A stretch of DNA of 64,000 nucleotides from positions 1 through 64,000 of the forward strand of contig OZ244063.1 in assembly GCA_965215535.1 (NCBI GenBank). The letters run 5' to 3'. Under the pieces are notes generated by a model. It was not told the origin of the DNA. It did not search any database and saw only the letters and a list, made by a program, of their open reading frames with translations. The position numbers were made by a program, and so were the translations under genes. Every line of letters begins with the position of its first letter. Within the stretch, counting starts at the first letter, position 1. This DNA is from Bin94 sp965215535. Lineage in GTDB: Bacteria; Gemmatimonadota; Gemmatimonadetes; Longimicrobiales; Gaopeijiaceae. Of this stretch, positions 52,371 through 61,616 are shown piece after piece.

Positions 52371-54170
52371 ATGCTGACGCGCACCGCGATCCTTGCGCTC
52401 GCCGCCCTGGTGGCGCTGGTGCTGGCGACGACCCTTCTTCGCGGCGACGGTCCCGGGCCGCACATCGTCCGAACTGCGCCCACCCCCACGACCACGATCG
52501 CCGGCCTTCCCGAAGGCGCCTCGACCCCGGCGGCAGAGGCCGAGATCGCCGATCTGAACCGGCTGGCGGGAACGGTGATCACGCTGCTGCTGCTGGGGAG
52601 CGCAACCGTTCTGGTCACCCTGCTCGGGGTGATCGCGGCCGAGAATCTTGCCGAACAGGGTCGCCGCCTGATCGAGGTCATGCTGGGGGCGCCCCCCCGG
52701 TGGCTTGTGGGTCGGGCGGCGCGGCGGTGGCGGCGACGGATTCTGGCGGCGCTGGCGATCGGAGGGGCGGGAACCCTGCTGGCGGCGCTCTTCATGGTGA
52801 TGGACGCTCCACCCGGCACCGATCTTGAGACCCCGGGCGCGCTCCGGAGTGTGGCAGCGCTTTTGGCTGTGGTGGTGCTCACGCTGACGCTGACCACGCT
52901 GCCGGTTCTGTCTCTCTACCGCCGCGAACCGCTGGGCCGGTACGCCGAGACCCGCCACGCCACCGATCCGCGGCCGCGCCACTTCGGACGGGTGACGATC
53001 ATGACGCTGCAGCTCTGCATTGCAGCGGCGATTCTGACAGGCGCGGGGCTGCTGATTCTGGGGAATGGTCCAGAGACGCGCCGGGGCGAGCGGTCGGTGG
53101 AGCGACTGATGCTGGCCACCCTCCGCACCCCCGATTCCACCGGTCGGGGGGCGCTCCATGCCGATGTTCTGGAGGCGATATCCCGGACGCCGGGGCTGGA
53201 AGACGCGACGCTGGCGACGCCGGGCGCATGGCTGGGCCGCGGCCCCGAGAGGAGGGCGATCAATGAGTGCGGCGCCTGCTCGATCGGCGGAATGCCGCAG
53301 CCGGTCCGTACAACCGAGGCGAGGGTGCATGCGGTCATGCCGGGGTTTTTTGCCGCGCACGGTCTCGCTCTGGTGGCGGGAAAAGGCTTTGCCGATGTCC
53401 CTCTGCCTGACACGGCCGCCATGGCCGCTGCGGTTCCGGTGGTCATCAGCGAGGGCTACGCCCGGGCGCACTTCCTCGATCCGCCGGTGCTGGGGCGCAC
53501 GCTTTCGGTGACGGGTCCCGAAGGCCCCTGGCACGAGGTGGTCGGGATCGTGCGCGAAGCGCCTGCCGGGGGACTGGGGAGCTCTGCATCGCGCTATGCG
53601 GTCTATTTGCCGGCCACGCTGTACCCGCCGGCCGAAGCCGAGCTGGTGGTCGCGACGAATCCGGAGGGACGCAGCGCCGGGGAGCGGGTTGCCGCCGTCG
53701 CCGCGCTGCTCGCCGGGGCCGCGCCGGGGCTGGACGTGCAGAATCTCCGGCCTGCCGCAGACGAGTACCGCCGCGTGACGGGCACCGCTCCCTGGCTGGG
53801 GCGCGCTTCGCGCAGCGTGGGTCTGGTGGCCGCAGTTGTGGCGCTCGCGGGGATTGTGGGAGCGATGCGGGCTCACCTTCGCGCCCGCCGCCACGAACTT
53901 GGAATCCGGGCTGCGCTGGGCGCCGGGCCGCGCACGCTCCGCCGCATGGTGTTGGCCGAGGCGCTCCGGATCGGGGTCGTAGGGGTGGGGTTGGGGCTGT
54001 GGGGCGCCGCCTGGATTGTGGGCCTGGTGGCGCCCGCCGGCGTACGGATCTTCAGCGCGCCTCTCTTTGCAGGCGTGGCGCTGGTCTGTGTGACCGCCAT
54101 GGTCCTGGCCGCACTGCCGGGATCGCGGGTGGCCGTGGCCGCCGATCCGCGCGAAGTTATGAAAGGATAA
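52371..54170 (+). CDS. FtsX-like ABC permease (MacB/ADOP type)
   Basis: The 599-aa product has two permease halves: helices near residues 70-90, 120-145, 160-180, a second start at about 215, a large soluble loop (about 235-465) of the MacB-periplasmic type, and C-terminal helices. RRHELGIRAALGAGPRTLRRMVLAEALRIG is the FtsX coupling motif. No ATP-binding subunit is adjacent. Divergent from the aminotransferase; the 193-base gap holds no gene I can support. Confidence 0.85.
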   Translation: MLTRTAILALAALVALVLATTLLRGDGPGPHIVRTAPTPTTTIAGLPEGASTPAAEAEIADLNRLAGTVITLLLLGSATVLVTLLGVIAAENLAEQGRRLIEVMLGAPPRWLVGRAARRWRRRILAALAIGGAGTLLAALFMVMDAPPGTDLETPGALRSVAALLAVVVLTLTLTTLPVLSLYRREPLGRYAETRHATDPRPRHFGRVTIMTLQLCIAAAILTGAGLLILGNGPETRRGERSVERLMLATLRTPDSTGRGALHADVLEAISRTPGLEDATLATPGAWLGRGPERRAINECGACSIGGMPQPVRTTEARVHAVMPGFFAAHGLALVAGKGFADVPLPDTAAMAAAVPVVISEGYARAHFLDPPVLGRTLSVTGPEGPWHEVVGIVREAPAGGLGSSASRYAVYLPATLYPPAEAELVVATNPEGRSAGERVAAVAALLAGAAPGLDVQNLRPAADEYRRVTGTAPWLGRASRSVGLVAAVVALAGIVGAMRAHLRARRHELGIRAALGAGPRTLRRMVLAEALRIGVVGVGLGLWGAAWIVGLVAPAGVRIFSAPLFAGVALVCVTAMVLAALPGSRVAVAADPREVMKG

Positions 54171-54189
54171 GCCGGTATTTTTTCGTAAG
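54152..54189 (+). repeat. 38-bp repeat with inner hairpin, copy 1
   Basis: From CGAAGTTATGAAAGG to TTTTTTCGTAAG, overlapping the last codons of the permease gene. It matches copy 2 at 35 of 38 bases; all three differences are G/A. The arms TTATGAAA and TTTCGTAA can pair with one wobble. Confidence 0.7.
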
Positions 54190-54233
54190 GAGCGCGATCA
54201 GCTCTCCGAACGGGGCTCCTCGATCGATTTTGT

Positions 54234-54271
54234 CGAAGTTATGAAAAGATAAGCCGATATTTTTTCATAAG
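54234..54271 (+). repeat. 38-bp repeat with inner hairpin, copy 2
   Basis: From CGAAGTTATGAAAAG to TTTTTTCATAAG. The arms TTATGAAAA and TTTTCATAA are perfect reverse complements. The remaining gap to 54465 holds no ORF with a ribosome site. Confidence 0.7.
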
Positions 54272-54465
54272 ATGGGTTGCGATCGGGTGCATATCCGGAG
54301 TCGGCTGCCATTCGCAGAGCAGGCGGGAGCGCTCTGGTCGCCGGGGCTTCTCCGGCCGCTCTCGCCGGGAACCCGTGAAGGCGGTGGCGGCCGATCTGCG
54401 CGCGCTGGGATGCGGGCGCGAGGGCGTCGCTCTGGAACCTGCCGGGGAGCTTTTTTCCTCCCAGG

Positions 54466-55059
54466 TCAATCCCAGAGGCCCCGTTGCAGTCCGCCGGCCT
54501 CGAGTGCGAGGAGTTGGCGCTTGCGATTCAGACCTCCGCCGTAGCCCCCCAGGGAGCCGTCGCTGCGGATGACGCGGTGGCAGGGCACCACGATTGCGAT
54601 CCGGTTGTCGCCATTGGCCTGTCCCACCGCCCGGCTGCCCCCCGGCGAAGCGACGCGCCGGGCCAGCTCGGCGTAGGGGAGCGTGGCTCCATAGGGAATG
54701 GCGAGGAGCGTCTGCCAGACCCTCTCCTGGAAGGGGGTTCCGGCCAGATCGAGGGGAAGGTCGAAGTCGCGGCGGCGGCGCGCAAAGTAGTCGTCAAGCT
54801 GGACGCCGAGTTCGTCGAGGAGGGGGTGCGCACCGGGGGTGGGCGGGCCGATGCGGCGCTCGAGGTGGTCGAGCTGCGCTCTGAATCTCTTGCGGTGCAC
54901 GAACTCCAGGAGACAGACGCCCCGGTCGGTGGCGCCGGCGATCATCTCGCCGACGGGGGTGGCGAGGGTGCGGATCCGAACCGGCGTGCGCCCATGCGCC
55001 TCGGCCGGGTTGCCTGCGGTGGAGCGGGGTCGCTCTTCGGTGCCGGGGTGGGCCTTCAT
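54466..55059 (-). CDS. ogt: Methylated-DNA--protein-cysteine S-methyltransferase
   Basis: The 197-aa repair protein removes alkyl groups from O6-alkylguanine to its own Cys in IVVPCHRVIR, the family's PCHR motif. TPFQERVWQTLLAIPYGATLPYAELARRV is the helix-turn-helix DNA-binding part, and GGYGGGLNRKRQLLALE the C-terminal signature. Its ATG overlaps the stop of the upstream DNA glycosylase gene as ATGA, forming an alkylation-repair pair. Confidence 0.95.
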   Translation of the reverse strand: MKAHPGTEERPRSTAGNPAEAHGRTPVRIRTLATPVGEMIAGATDRGVCLLEFVHRKRFRAQLDHLERRIGPPTPGAHPLLDELGVQLDDYFARRRRDFDLPLDLAGTPFQERVWQTLLAIPYGATLPYAELARRVASPGGSRAVGQANGDNRIAIVVPCHRVIRSDGSLGGYGGGLNRKRQLLALEAGGLQRGLWD

Positions 55060-55754
55060 AGGGTTTTGGACGGTGAGGGTGGGGATGGAGATGCCGGGGT
55101 GGGGTCGTCGTCAGCCGCGTCCGGGGTGTCGCAGAGACGGTAGAGGACCCAGGTCGCCACCGATCGGAGGGGGCGCCAGGGTTCAGCGCGCCTGAGAACG
55201 TCGCCGGGGGGCGGCCGGGTGGTCAGCCGATCCAGGATGCGAAGGCCTTCGCGGACCCCGAGATCGCCGGCCGGCATGACATCGAGGCGGCCCAGACGAA
55301 AGATGAGGAACATCTGCGCCGTCCATTCGCCCACCCCCCAGACCTCCGACAGCATGGCGATAATTTCGCGGTCGCTCATGCGCCCCACCGACCGGAAGCG
55401 CACCTCGCCGTTCAGCGATTTGGCGGCGAGGTCGCGGATGGCGCGGATCTTGGCGGCCGAAAGACCTGCACCGCGCAGCGCCGAATCGGGAAGCGCGAGG
55501 CACTCCTCGGGGGTGGGGAAGCGGGGGCCGGGGGTAAGGGCGCAGACGCGGCTGTGAATGGTGCGGGCCGCCGCCCCGGCGAGCTGCTGATGGGTGATCG
55601 AGCCCGCAACCGCCTGGAAGTGGGAGCCGCGCGCCTGGGGGCCGTGCGGGAAGCCGGGAAAGGGCTCCACCCGCGCCATGGCCCGACCGAGCATGGGGTC
55701 GCGCCGGGCAAGGTCGGCGAGGGCGGCGGGGTCGGGGAGGGTGCGCGGAGGCAA
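55056..55754 (-). CDS. DNA-3-methyladenine glycosylase II (AlkA-like)
   Basis: HhH-GPD superfamily DNA glycosylase that removes alkylated bases. SITHQQLAGAAARTIHSRV, the hairpin region LSEVWGVGEWTAQMFLIF and the catalytic Asp in MPAGDLGVREGL are clear. The start is uncertain: the frame is open to 55904, overlapping FabV, and I chose TTG at 55754 (232 aa), with ATG 55694 as alternative. No good ribosome site marks either. ATGA-coupled to ogt. Confidence 0.85.
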   Translation of the reverse strand: MPPRTLPDPAALADLARRDPMLGRAMARVEPFPGFPHGPQARGSHFQAVAGSITHQQLAGAAARTIHSRVCALTPGPRFPTPEECLALPDSALRGAGLSAAKIRAIRDLAAKSLNGEVRFRSVGRMSDREIIAMLSEVWGVGEWTAQMFLIFRLGRLDVMPAGDLGVREGLRILDRLTTRPPPGDVLRRAEPWRPLRSVATWVLYRLCDTPDAADDDPTPASPSPPSPSKTL

Positions 55755-55779
55755 GGCGGGGACGGGAGACGTTCGGTCT

Positions 55780-56979
55780 CTATCTGCCGGCGACGAGAGA
55801 GGGGATCGGCACCAGGGGATCGACTTCGGCGTCGTAATCAACCCCGGGCACCGCAAAGCCGAAGAGCTGCAGAAACTCGGTGCGGTACCCCTCGAGATCG
55901 GCATGATCGCCCAGACTTGCGGTCGAGATTCGCTCCCATGCGCGCAGAACGGCGGCCTGGGTCGCGGGCTTCATCTCGAGGTCGTCGAGGCGCAGAAATC
56001 CGTCGGCGTCGCCCGGGGCCGCTTCGCTGCCATAGAGCTGTTGCCCGAAGAGACGCAGCGCCTGCTCCAGGGGTCCCTCGTGATCGCCCGTCTCCTTCAT
56101 GATGCGCATGAGGATCGACATGTAGAGCGGCACGACCGGAATGGCCGCGCTGGCCTGGGTGACGACCGCCTTCATGATCGCAATGCGGGCGCCGCCCCCG
56201 GTGGGCGAGAGTGCGCGGTCGAGTGCGCGGGCGGTTTCGTGGAGGTGCGCCTTGGCGCGGCCGATGGCTCCGTCGCGGTAGATCGGCCAGGTCAGCTCGG
56301 GTCCGATGTAGCTGTAGGCGAAGGTCTGGCAGTGGGGAGCCAGGAGACCGGCGCTCTGCAGCGCGTCGATCCATAGCGTCCAGTCGTCGCCGCCCATGAC
56401 CTGCACGGTGGCCGCGATCTCGTCGTCGCTGGCCGGCGGGAGCTGAATGTCGGTGACGCGGCCGCGGTCGGTGTCGAGGGTTTTGGAGGTGTAGCTCCGG
56501 CCGATCGGCTTGAGGACCGAGGTGACGGTCTGGCCGCTCTCGGGAAGGGTGCGGCGGGGTGCGGCAAGGGAATAGACCACGCAGTCGATCGGGGGGAAAC
56601 TCTGGCCGAGGGCGTGAATGACGGCCTCGCGGGTCTCGTCGGCGAAGGCGTCGCCATTGAAGGAGGCCGAGAGGAGCCCGCGTTCGGCGGCAGCGGCCTC
56701 GAGGGCGGCGGTATTGTACCAGCCTGCGGTGCCGGGCCGACGGCTGCCGGGCGGACGATCGAAGAAGACGCCGAAGGTGGCGGCGCGGCCTCCGAAGCCG
56801 AGCGCAATGCGGGACGCGAGTCCGTAGCTGGCCGACGCGCCGATGACCAGGACGGAGCGGGGCGGCCGTGCGATGGGGGTGGATTCGGCCTGATCGATCC
56901 AGCGGGCGACATTGCGGGCGCAGCCGACGGGATGGGTGGTGACGCAGACGAAGCCGCGCACGCGGGGGCGGATGATCAT
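55780..56979 (-). CDS. fabV: Enoyl-ACP / trans-2-enoyl-CoA reductase FabV
   Basis: The 399-aa NADH-dependent enzyme reduces the enoyl double bond in fatty acid synthesis. MIIRPRVRGFVCVTTHPVGC is the family N-terminus, VLVIGASASYGLASRI the NAD loop and SYIGPELTWPIYRDGAIGRAK spans the Tyr-x8-Lys catalytic pair. Length is typical. FabV is naturally tolerant of triclosan. The 57675 gene ends 15 bases upstream on the same strand. Confidence 0.95.
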   Translation of the reverse strand: MIIRPRVRGFVCVTTHPVGCARNVARWIDQAESTPIARPPRSVLVIGASASYGLASRIALGFGGRAATFGVFFDRPPGSRRPGTAGWYNTAALEAAAAERGLLSASFNGDAFADETREAVIHALGQSFPPIDCVVYSLAAPRRTLPESGQTVTSVLKPIGRSYTSKTLDTDRGRVTDIQLPPASDDEIAATVQVMGGDDWTLWIDALQSAGLLAPHCQTFAYSYIGPELTWPIYRDGAIGRAKAHLHETARALDRALSPTGGGARIAIMKAVVTQASAAIPVVPLYMSILMRIMKETGDHEGPLEQALRLFGQQLYGSEAAPGDADGFLRLDDLEMKPATQAAVLRAWERISTASLGDHADLEGYRTEFLQLFGFAVPGVDYDAEVDPLVPIPSLVAGR

Positions 56980-56994
56980 GGGGTGGGGGCTGCG

Positions 56995-57675
56995 CTACTG
57001 CTTCCGGATCACCGAGGGCGTCAGGGGGCGTGGCAGGGGTGCCGGAGCTGGAATGAGGGCGCCGCCGGGTCCGAGGACCGGGGGCTTGCAGATCTTTCCG
57101 CCGCCGCTTCCCAGGGGAACCTTGCCCCAGACGTCGCCGAGCCGCTGCCAGAATCCTCCGTCTTCGTCGTCCTCTTCGTCTGCGCCCTGATCGTGGCCTG
57201 CGGTGTGGGAGCCGGATGCGACAACGGCGCTGCGCGCGCCAGGGAGGGGGCCGGGGTTGCCGAAGCTGATGCGGGTGGTGAGCGATCCGGTGAGGGAGCT
57301 GGCCGCGATGCGTTCGAGGGTGGAGGGGGCGGGGGCCGCGCTGGCCGACGCTGCGGGGACGGGGTTGGGGGCGCTCCGGCTGGATGCGGGGGGATCGGGG
57401 GGGCGGTCGACCGGAGCGGGGGTGGTGAGGACGGGGCGGTCGGAGGCGGCTACCTCGGGATCGATCTCGGTCACCTCGCGAAGCTGCACGATCTGCAGAG
57501 CGGGGGGATCTGTCTGCGGCGTGCGTTCGGTGCGGGTCGCACCGTCTGCGCCGACTTCGCCGGGGAGCTCGAAGCCCAGGGTGGCAAAAACAACTGCGTG
57601 CAACGCCGCCGATACTCCGATTCCGGTCAGAACCACGCGGCGATGGCGGGCTCTCCGTACGCGCTCGGTCTTCAT
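56995..57675 (-). CDS. Hypothetical TonB-like Pro-rich membrane-anchored protein
   Basis: The 226-aa product has a basic N-terminus, one hydrophobic segment (about residues 14-34) and a long Pro/Ala/Ser-rich stretch, as in TonB or energy-transducing proteins, with LRVT-like and acidic patches (DEEDDEDGG) before the end. The C-terminal TonB fold is not present, so it may only resemble TonB in its linker. AGGGGA lies 8 bases before the ATG. Directly upstream of fabV. Confidence 0.55.
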   Translation of the reverse strand: MKTERVRRARHRRVVLTGIGVSAALHAVVFATLGFELPGEVGADGATRTERTPQTDPPALQIVQLREVTEIDPEVAASDRPVLTTPAPVDRPPDPPASSRSAPNPVPAASASAAPAPSTLERIAASSLTGSLTTRISFGNPGPLPGARSAVVASGSHTAGHDQGADEEDDEDGGFWQRLGDVWGKVPLGSGGGKICKPPVLGPGGALIPAPAPLPRPLTPSVIRKQ

Positions 57676-57861
57676 CTGTCGTCCCCTTTGGCGTGTGTGG
57701 ATTCGTGGGGGTGGGCGGTGTTCCGGCGCTGGCGTTTCGCGCGAGCGACCGGAGAATGCCGTCTCAATCCCTGGACGCTACCCCATCAATAATGACGCTA
57801 TCCCATCCATATATGGTTGCGGGTGTCGGCGTTCGGCGCAAGCAATGGAGCCCTGATTCCG

Positions 57862-58653
57862 CTATAGATTAAAGTCCGCCACCACCGGCACATGATCCGA
57901 GGGGGTGTTGCCCTTGCCGCCCTTCCTCTGGTCGCGATCCACCCACGCCCCAAGTGAGCGCGCGCACATGGGCGCCGTTGCGAAGATGTGATCGATGCGC
58001 AGGCCGTCGTTGCGGGGAAAGGCGAGCCGCCGGTAGTCCCACCAGGTGAAGAGGTTTTCATCGGGATTGTGCTTGCGCACGACGTCGACGAATCCCCACG
58101 CCCGAATCCGCTCCAGCGCCTCCCGCGCCTCCGCATGACAGAGAACGCTGTCGGCCCACTCTGCGGGATCGTTCGCATCGCGGTCGTCGGGAGCCACATT
58201 GAAGTCGCCGGCCAGAACCAGGGGATCGCTCGGCGTATGGCGTTCCTCCAGGAGTTCGAGCAGCCGCGCCATCCAGGCGAGCTTGTAGCGGTACGCCTCC
58301 GACCCGACCGTGCGGCCATTGGGGAAGTAGGCGGAATAGATGGTCGCGCCCGTCGGCATGGTCGTGGCGACGGCCACCCCGCCGATCAGTCGCGCCTGCT
58401 GATCGTCGTTGTCCATTCCGCGCCGCACCCCGGTGACCGGTTCGGGCGACAGCAGCGCCACCCCATTGTAGGCCTTCTGCCCATGGGTGGCGGCCTCGTA
58501 GCCCGCATCGCGAATCGCATCCCAGGGGAAATCCGCGTCGGTCGTCTTCAGCTCCTGCAGGCAGAGCACCGCGGGGCTGTGGCGTCGGAGCCAATCGACG
58601 ACCCGCGCCTGCCGGGAACGGATCGAGTTGACATTCCAGGTGGCGATGCGCAT
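57862..58653 (-). CDS. xth: Exodeoxyribonuclease III
   Basis: The 263-aa repair nuclease cuts at abasic sites and degrades one strand from the 3' end. MRIATWNVNSIRSRQARVVDWL, CLQELKTTDADFP (Glu ligand), AYFPNGRTVGSEAYRYK, LAGDFNVAPDD and the terminal SDHVPVVADFNL (His) are the family's motifs. The much longer open frame upstream is not coding. Divergent from the ATPase. In the 186-base upstream gap, GACGCTAYCCCATC occurs twice close together. Confidence 0.95.
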   Translation of the reverse strand: MRIATWNVNSIRSRQARVVDWLRRHSPAVLCLQELKTTDADFPWDAIRDAGYEAATHGQKAYNGVALLSPEPVTGVRRGMDNDDQQARLIGGVAVATTMPTGATIYSAYFPNGRTVGSEAYRYKLAWMARLLELLEERHTPSDPLVLAGDFNVAPDDRDANDPAEWADSVLCHAEAREALERIRAWGFVDVVRKHNPDENLFTWWDYRRLAFPRNDGLRIDHIFATAPMCARSLGAWVDRDQRKGGKGNTPSDHVPVVADFNL

Positions 58654-58815
58654 GAGGTGGTGGTGGGGGAGGGAATGCCGGCGTGTACCGAAAGAGGTGA
58701 AGCTCCGGCCTGGCAGTGACGAACGTTGCGCACGGAAAAATTGTGCATATGAAGCGAACCTGCCAGTATAACAGGATCTGCCGGAGGCGTTGGCTGCGAA
58801 TCCCCATTGACCCGA

Positions 58816-59670
58816 ATGAATGTTCCCCTCGGCCTGACCGGAGAGCCCACCCCTCCCATGCTCACCGCCCTGCGCTTTGCCGATCCGCCTGCCTCGGCCC
58901 GCGACGCCTTCCCCTTTGCCATTCCTGCGCTCAGGGGGGCAGGGACGCTCGAGCTGCCCGGGCCGGTCACCCTTCTGGCTGGCGAGAATGGGTCGGGCAA
59001 GTCCACGCTGCTCGAGGCGCTGGCGATTGTGGCGCGGTTGCCGACGGTGGGGGGCGAGGAGGCTATGCGCGACGATTCGCTGGCGGCTCAGCGCGCGCTG
59101 GCCGGTACGCTGACGGCCGTGTGGGCGAGACGCAGTCACCGGGGGTTCTTTTTGCGGGCCGAGGATTTCTTTGGCTTTATTCGTCGGCTGGCGGCGATGC
59201 GGGCCGAGATGCAAACCCGCCTCGAGGAGGTTGAGCGCGACTACCGGGGCCGGTCGGCGCTGGCGAAGCAGTTGGCGCGGGGGCCTGCGATGGGGTCGCT
59301 GGCGGCGATGCGCGAGCGCTACGGCGAGGATCTCGATGCCAACTCGCATGGCGAGAGCTTTTTGCGACTCTTTCGGTCGCGCGTTGTGCCGAATGGGCTG
59401 TATCTGCTCGATGAGCCCGAATCGGCGCTTTCGCCGCAGAGTCAGCTTGGCCTGATTGCCATGATGCGCGAGATGGTGGACGAGGGCGGACAATTTGTGA
59501 TTGCAACGCATTCGCCGCTGCTGTTGGCGGTGCCGGGGGCGACGATCTACAGCTTCGATCACTCTCCCTTGCGCCAGGTCGAGTGGGCCGGACTGGAAAG
59601 CGTGACTCTCTGGCGCGAATTCGTGGCTGCGCCGGAGCGCTATCTGCGGCGGATCTGGCCGGATTCCTGA
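58816..59670 (+). CDS. AAA/ABC-type ATPase
   Basis: The 284-aa soluble ATPase has Walker A GENGSGKS (about residue 57), a signature-like region and Walker B LYLLDEPESALSP followed by the H-loop IATHSP. This is the layout of small SMC/ABC-like ATPases such as RloC or predicted DUF2813-like proteins that act alone in DNA transactions. No nuclease partner is adjacent. The ATG at 58816 is used; TTG at 58807 and ATG at 58858 are possible. Confidence 0.85.
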   Translation: MNVPLGLTGEPTPPMLTALRFADPPASARDAFPFAIPALRGAGTLELPGPVTLLAGENGSGKSTLLEALAIVARLPTVGGEEAMRDDSLAAQRALAGTLTAVWARRSHRGFFLRAEDFFGFIRRLAAMRAEMQTRLEEVERDYRGRSALAKQLARGPAMGSLAAMRERYGEDLDANSHGESFLRLFRSRVVPNGLYLLDEPESALSPQSQLGLIAMMREMVDEGGQFVIATHSPLLLAVPGATIYSFDHSPLRQVEWAGLESVTLWREFVAAPERYLRRIWPDS

Positions 59671-59764
59671 CGGACTTCGGGTCACACATTCGCAGAGCCG
59701 GGAGGAAGGGCCTGTTTCCCTTCACTGGGTCGATTCGGAGCTCGGCCGGGGACCGCTGTGTGCA

Positions 59765-60067
59765 TCAGCCGGCGTCGCCGTCCCCGTCCCGCCGTTCGCG
59801 TTCGTCCTGCTCCCGCCTGTCCTTGCGACGTTTGCGGGCGGCATCCCAGGCCGCGTCCATCTCCCTGACGGCGCGGTCCAGAACGCCCTTCATGTCGTGG
59901 AAGAGCTGATCGTCGTCGAGCCAGTGGCTGGCACCCTGAAAGGTGGAGCGGGTCAGCCGCGAGATCCGGCGCGTCATCGCTGCGGCCTCCTGGCCAATGC
60001 GGTCGCCGAAGTGCGTGACCCGGTCCACAATTCGGGAAAACTCTTCGCGGTAGTCCTCAAAGCGCAT
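59765..60067 (-). CDS. Hypothetical highly charged helical protein
   Basis: The 100-aa product is helical, with an Arg/Asp-rich C-terminal tail (RKRRKDRREQDERERR) and a coiled-coil-like middle (DQLFHDMKGVLDRAVREMDAAWDAA). AAGGA lies 8 bases before the ATG. I know of no family. The 211 bases upstream, toward the Rieske gene, contain a GC-rich hairpin near 60145-60180 but no gene. Confidence 0.55.
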   Translation of the reverse strand: MRFEDYREEFSRIVDRVTHFGDRIGQEAAAMTRRISRLTRSTFQGASHWLDDDQLFHDMKGVLDRAVREMDAAWDAARKRRKDRREQDERERRDGDGDAG

Positions 60068-60278
60068 GGCGGTTGTCCTTGTCGTGGCGTATTGCGATTT
60101 CGTAATCCGGTGGCGTGAGCCGCCCGGTCTCCCGAATCCGGTTTTTCCGGGAGTGGCCCCGGGTTCCTCCGGGATGGCATAAACGGCGACCCCAACCACC
60201 GTCAGAGAGCGATGGCGACCTCTGGGCCGGCGGTTGCCCTCGCCCACACCCAACAACGCGCTCCGCAGGCGCGAGGTT

Positions 60279-61484
60279 TCAGCGCAGCCTGTCTTCTGCA
60301 GCCGCCCGCGTGAACGTATCCGGGGCCGCCTCCTCCATGGCCCGGGCCAGAAGCTGGTGGAAGTGGTGGGTTCCGACCTCGCGCCCCGGCGAAAAGCGCC
60401 CTCTTCGGTAAAGCCTTGAGCGTAGCCCCCGATGTTGCGATTCGACAACCTCTTCGTCTTCCATCTCGACCCTGTGCAGATCGCCGCCCACTCCCCGGTT
60501 TCGCAGCGATTCATTCCAGACAAAGGGCAAAAAGGAAACGCGCGTGCGCTCGGGGCCCAGCGGAATCACAATATTCATCGACAGTCCCCACGGATAAAAG
60601 TTGAGCATAAGATTGGGGAAGAGCCAGAAGTAGAATGCTGCCACCCGCTGGCCCTGCTCGGGGTGATCCGGGGGAAGATCGAAGACGGGTTCGCCGGGCG
60701 CTCCGATCCCGAACTGGAGGTTGCCCCAGGCGAAGCGCTCGGTTCGGCAGGATTCGTAATCCAGGCCGGCCAGGCTGTGGGCGTGGATATAGGGGATGTG
60801 AAGCTCCTCCAGGTAATTGTCGCAGTAGAGCGCCCAGTTGGCGGCGATCAGATAGTCGCGCGCAGCGTCGGCATCGAAGCGGGCGTCCTGTAGCGGCATC
60901 CAGTCGCAGCGGGCGCGAATGGGGGCGATCCAGTCGGCGAAGGAGCAGATCGGATCGGGGTCCACGCTGGCGAAGAGGAGGGGGCCCCAGCGACCGGTCG
61001 GCAATGCGGGGAGATCGTCACCGGGTCCGGGGAAGTCGCGCGCGCCCTCGAATTCGGGCATGGAGCGAAAGCCTCCGTCCAGGTTGAAGCGGCGGCCATG
61101 GTAGCGGCAGCGGAGGCTCTTCAGGTGCCCCTCGCCCTCGACCACGATCGCGCCCCGGTGGGTACAGACATTCGAGAGACAGTGCAGAGCGCCCTCCTGA
61201 TCGCGGGTCGCCACCACCGGTTCGTCGAGGCAGCCGGGCAGGATCTCCGTGGGAATCACATGTCCGGGCGCCCGCAGGCGGTTCAGGTCGCAGATCCACT
61301 GCCAGCTTCGCGCAAAGATTGCGTCGCGCTGGAGGCGGCCGACCGACTCCGAATGATAGATCCATCCGGGGAGGGTGCGGGCCGAGCGAATGTCGGGATC
61401 GACCGAGAGATCGCGCCGTCGCTCCCCGGAACCGGGGTCGGTGGGCGGGGCTGGCGCCTTGCTCTTCGAAGGCTCACGATTCAT
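60279..61484 (-). CDS. Rieske 2Fe-2S aromatic ring-hydroxylating oxygenase alpha subunit
   Basis: The 401-aa product has the Rieske cluster motifs CTHRGAIV and CRYHGRRF (C-x-H and C-x2-H), and the mononuclear iron site NWALYCDNYLEELHIPYIH with Asp and His ligands. It resembles choline monooxygenase or GbcA-type N-demethylating enzymes, which clip methyl groups from quaternary amines; no reductase is next to it, so an electron donor must come from elsewhere. Divergent from the M20 peptidase. Confidence 0.88.
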   Translation of the reverse strand: MNREPSKSKAPAPPTDPGSGERRRDLSVDPDIRSARTLPGWIYHSESVGRLQRDAIFARSWQWICDLNRLRAPGHVIPTEILPGCLDEPVVATRDQEGALHCLSNVCTHRGAIVVEGEGHLKSLRCRYHGRRFNLDGGFRSMPEFEGARDFPGPGDDLPALPTGRWGPLLFASVDPDPICSFADWIAPIRARCDWMPLQDARFDADAARDYLIAANWALYCDNYLEELHIPYIHAHSLAGLDYESCRTERFAWGNLQFGIGAPGEPVFDLPPDHPEQGQRVAAFYFWLFPNLMLNFYPWGLSMNIVIPLGPERTRVSFLPFVWNESLRNRGVGGDLHRVEMEDEEVVESQHRGLRSRLYRRGRFSPGREVGTHHFHQLLARAMEEAAPDTFTRAAAEDRLR

Positions 61485-61616
61485 GATCTCAATGTCGTTC
61501 TCCGGCCGCGGGCGTCAATCCCCCGGGTCGGTTCCCGCAGTCCGTGGGAAATCGGGCGCGCAGTGCCGCGTGCCCCTTTTCCACTGGCCGCCAGTTCATT
61601 GGCGAGCCCGCCTGCC

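Noticed and set aside
52178..52897. N-terminal extension of the DegT aminotransferase
   Set aside because: The family begins near 52177; the extension is a low-complexity shadow of the permease gene.
57862..59685. 607-aa reading frame containing exonuclease III
   Set aside because: Only the part from 58653 matches the family; the rest overlaps the divergent ATPase gene.
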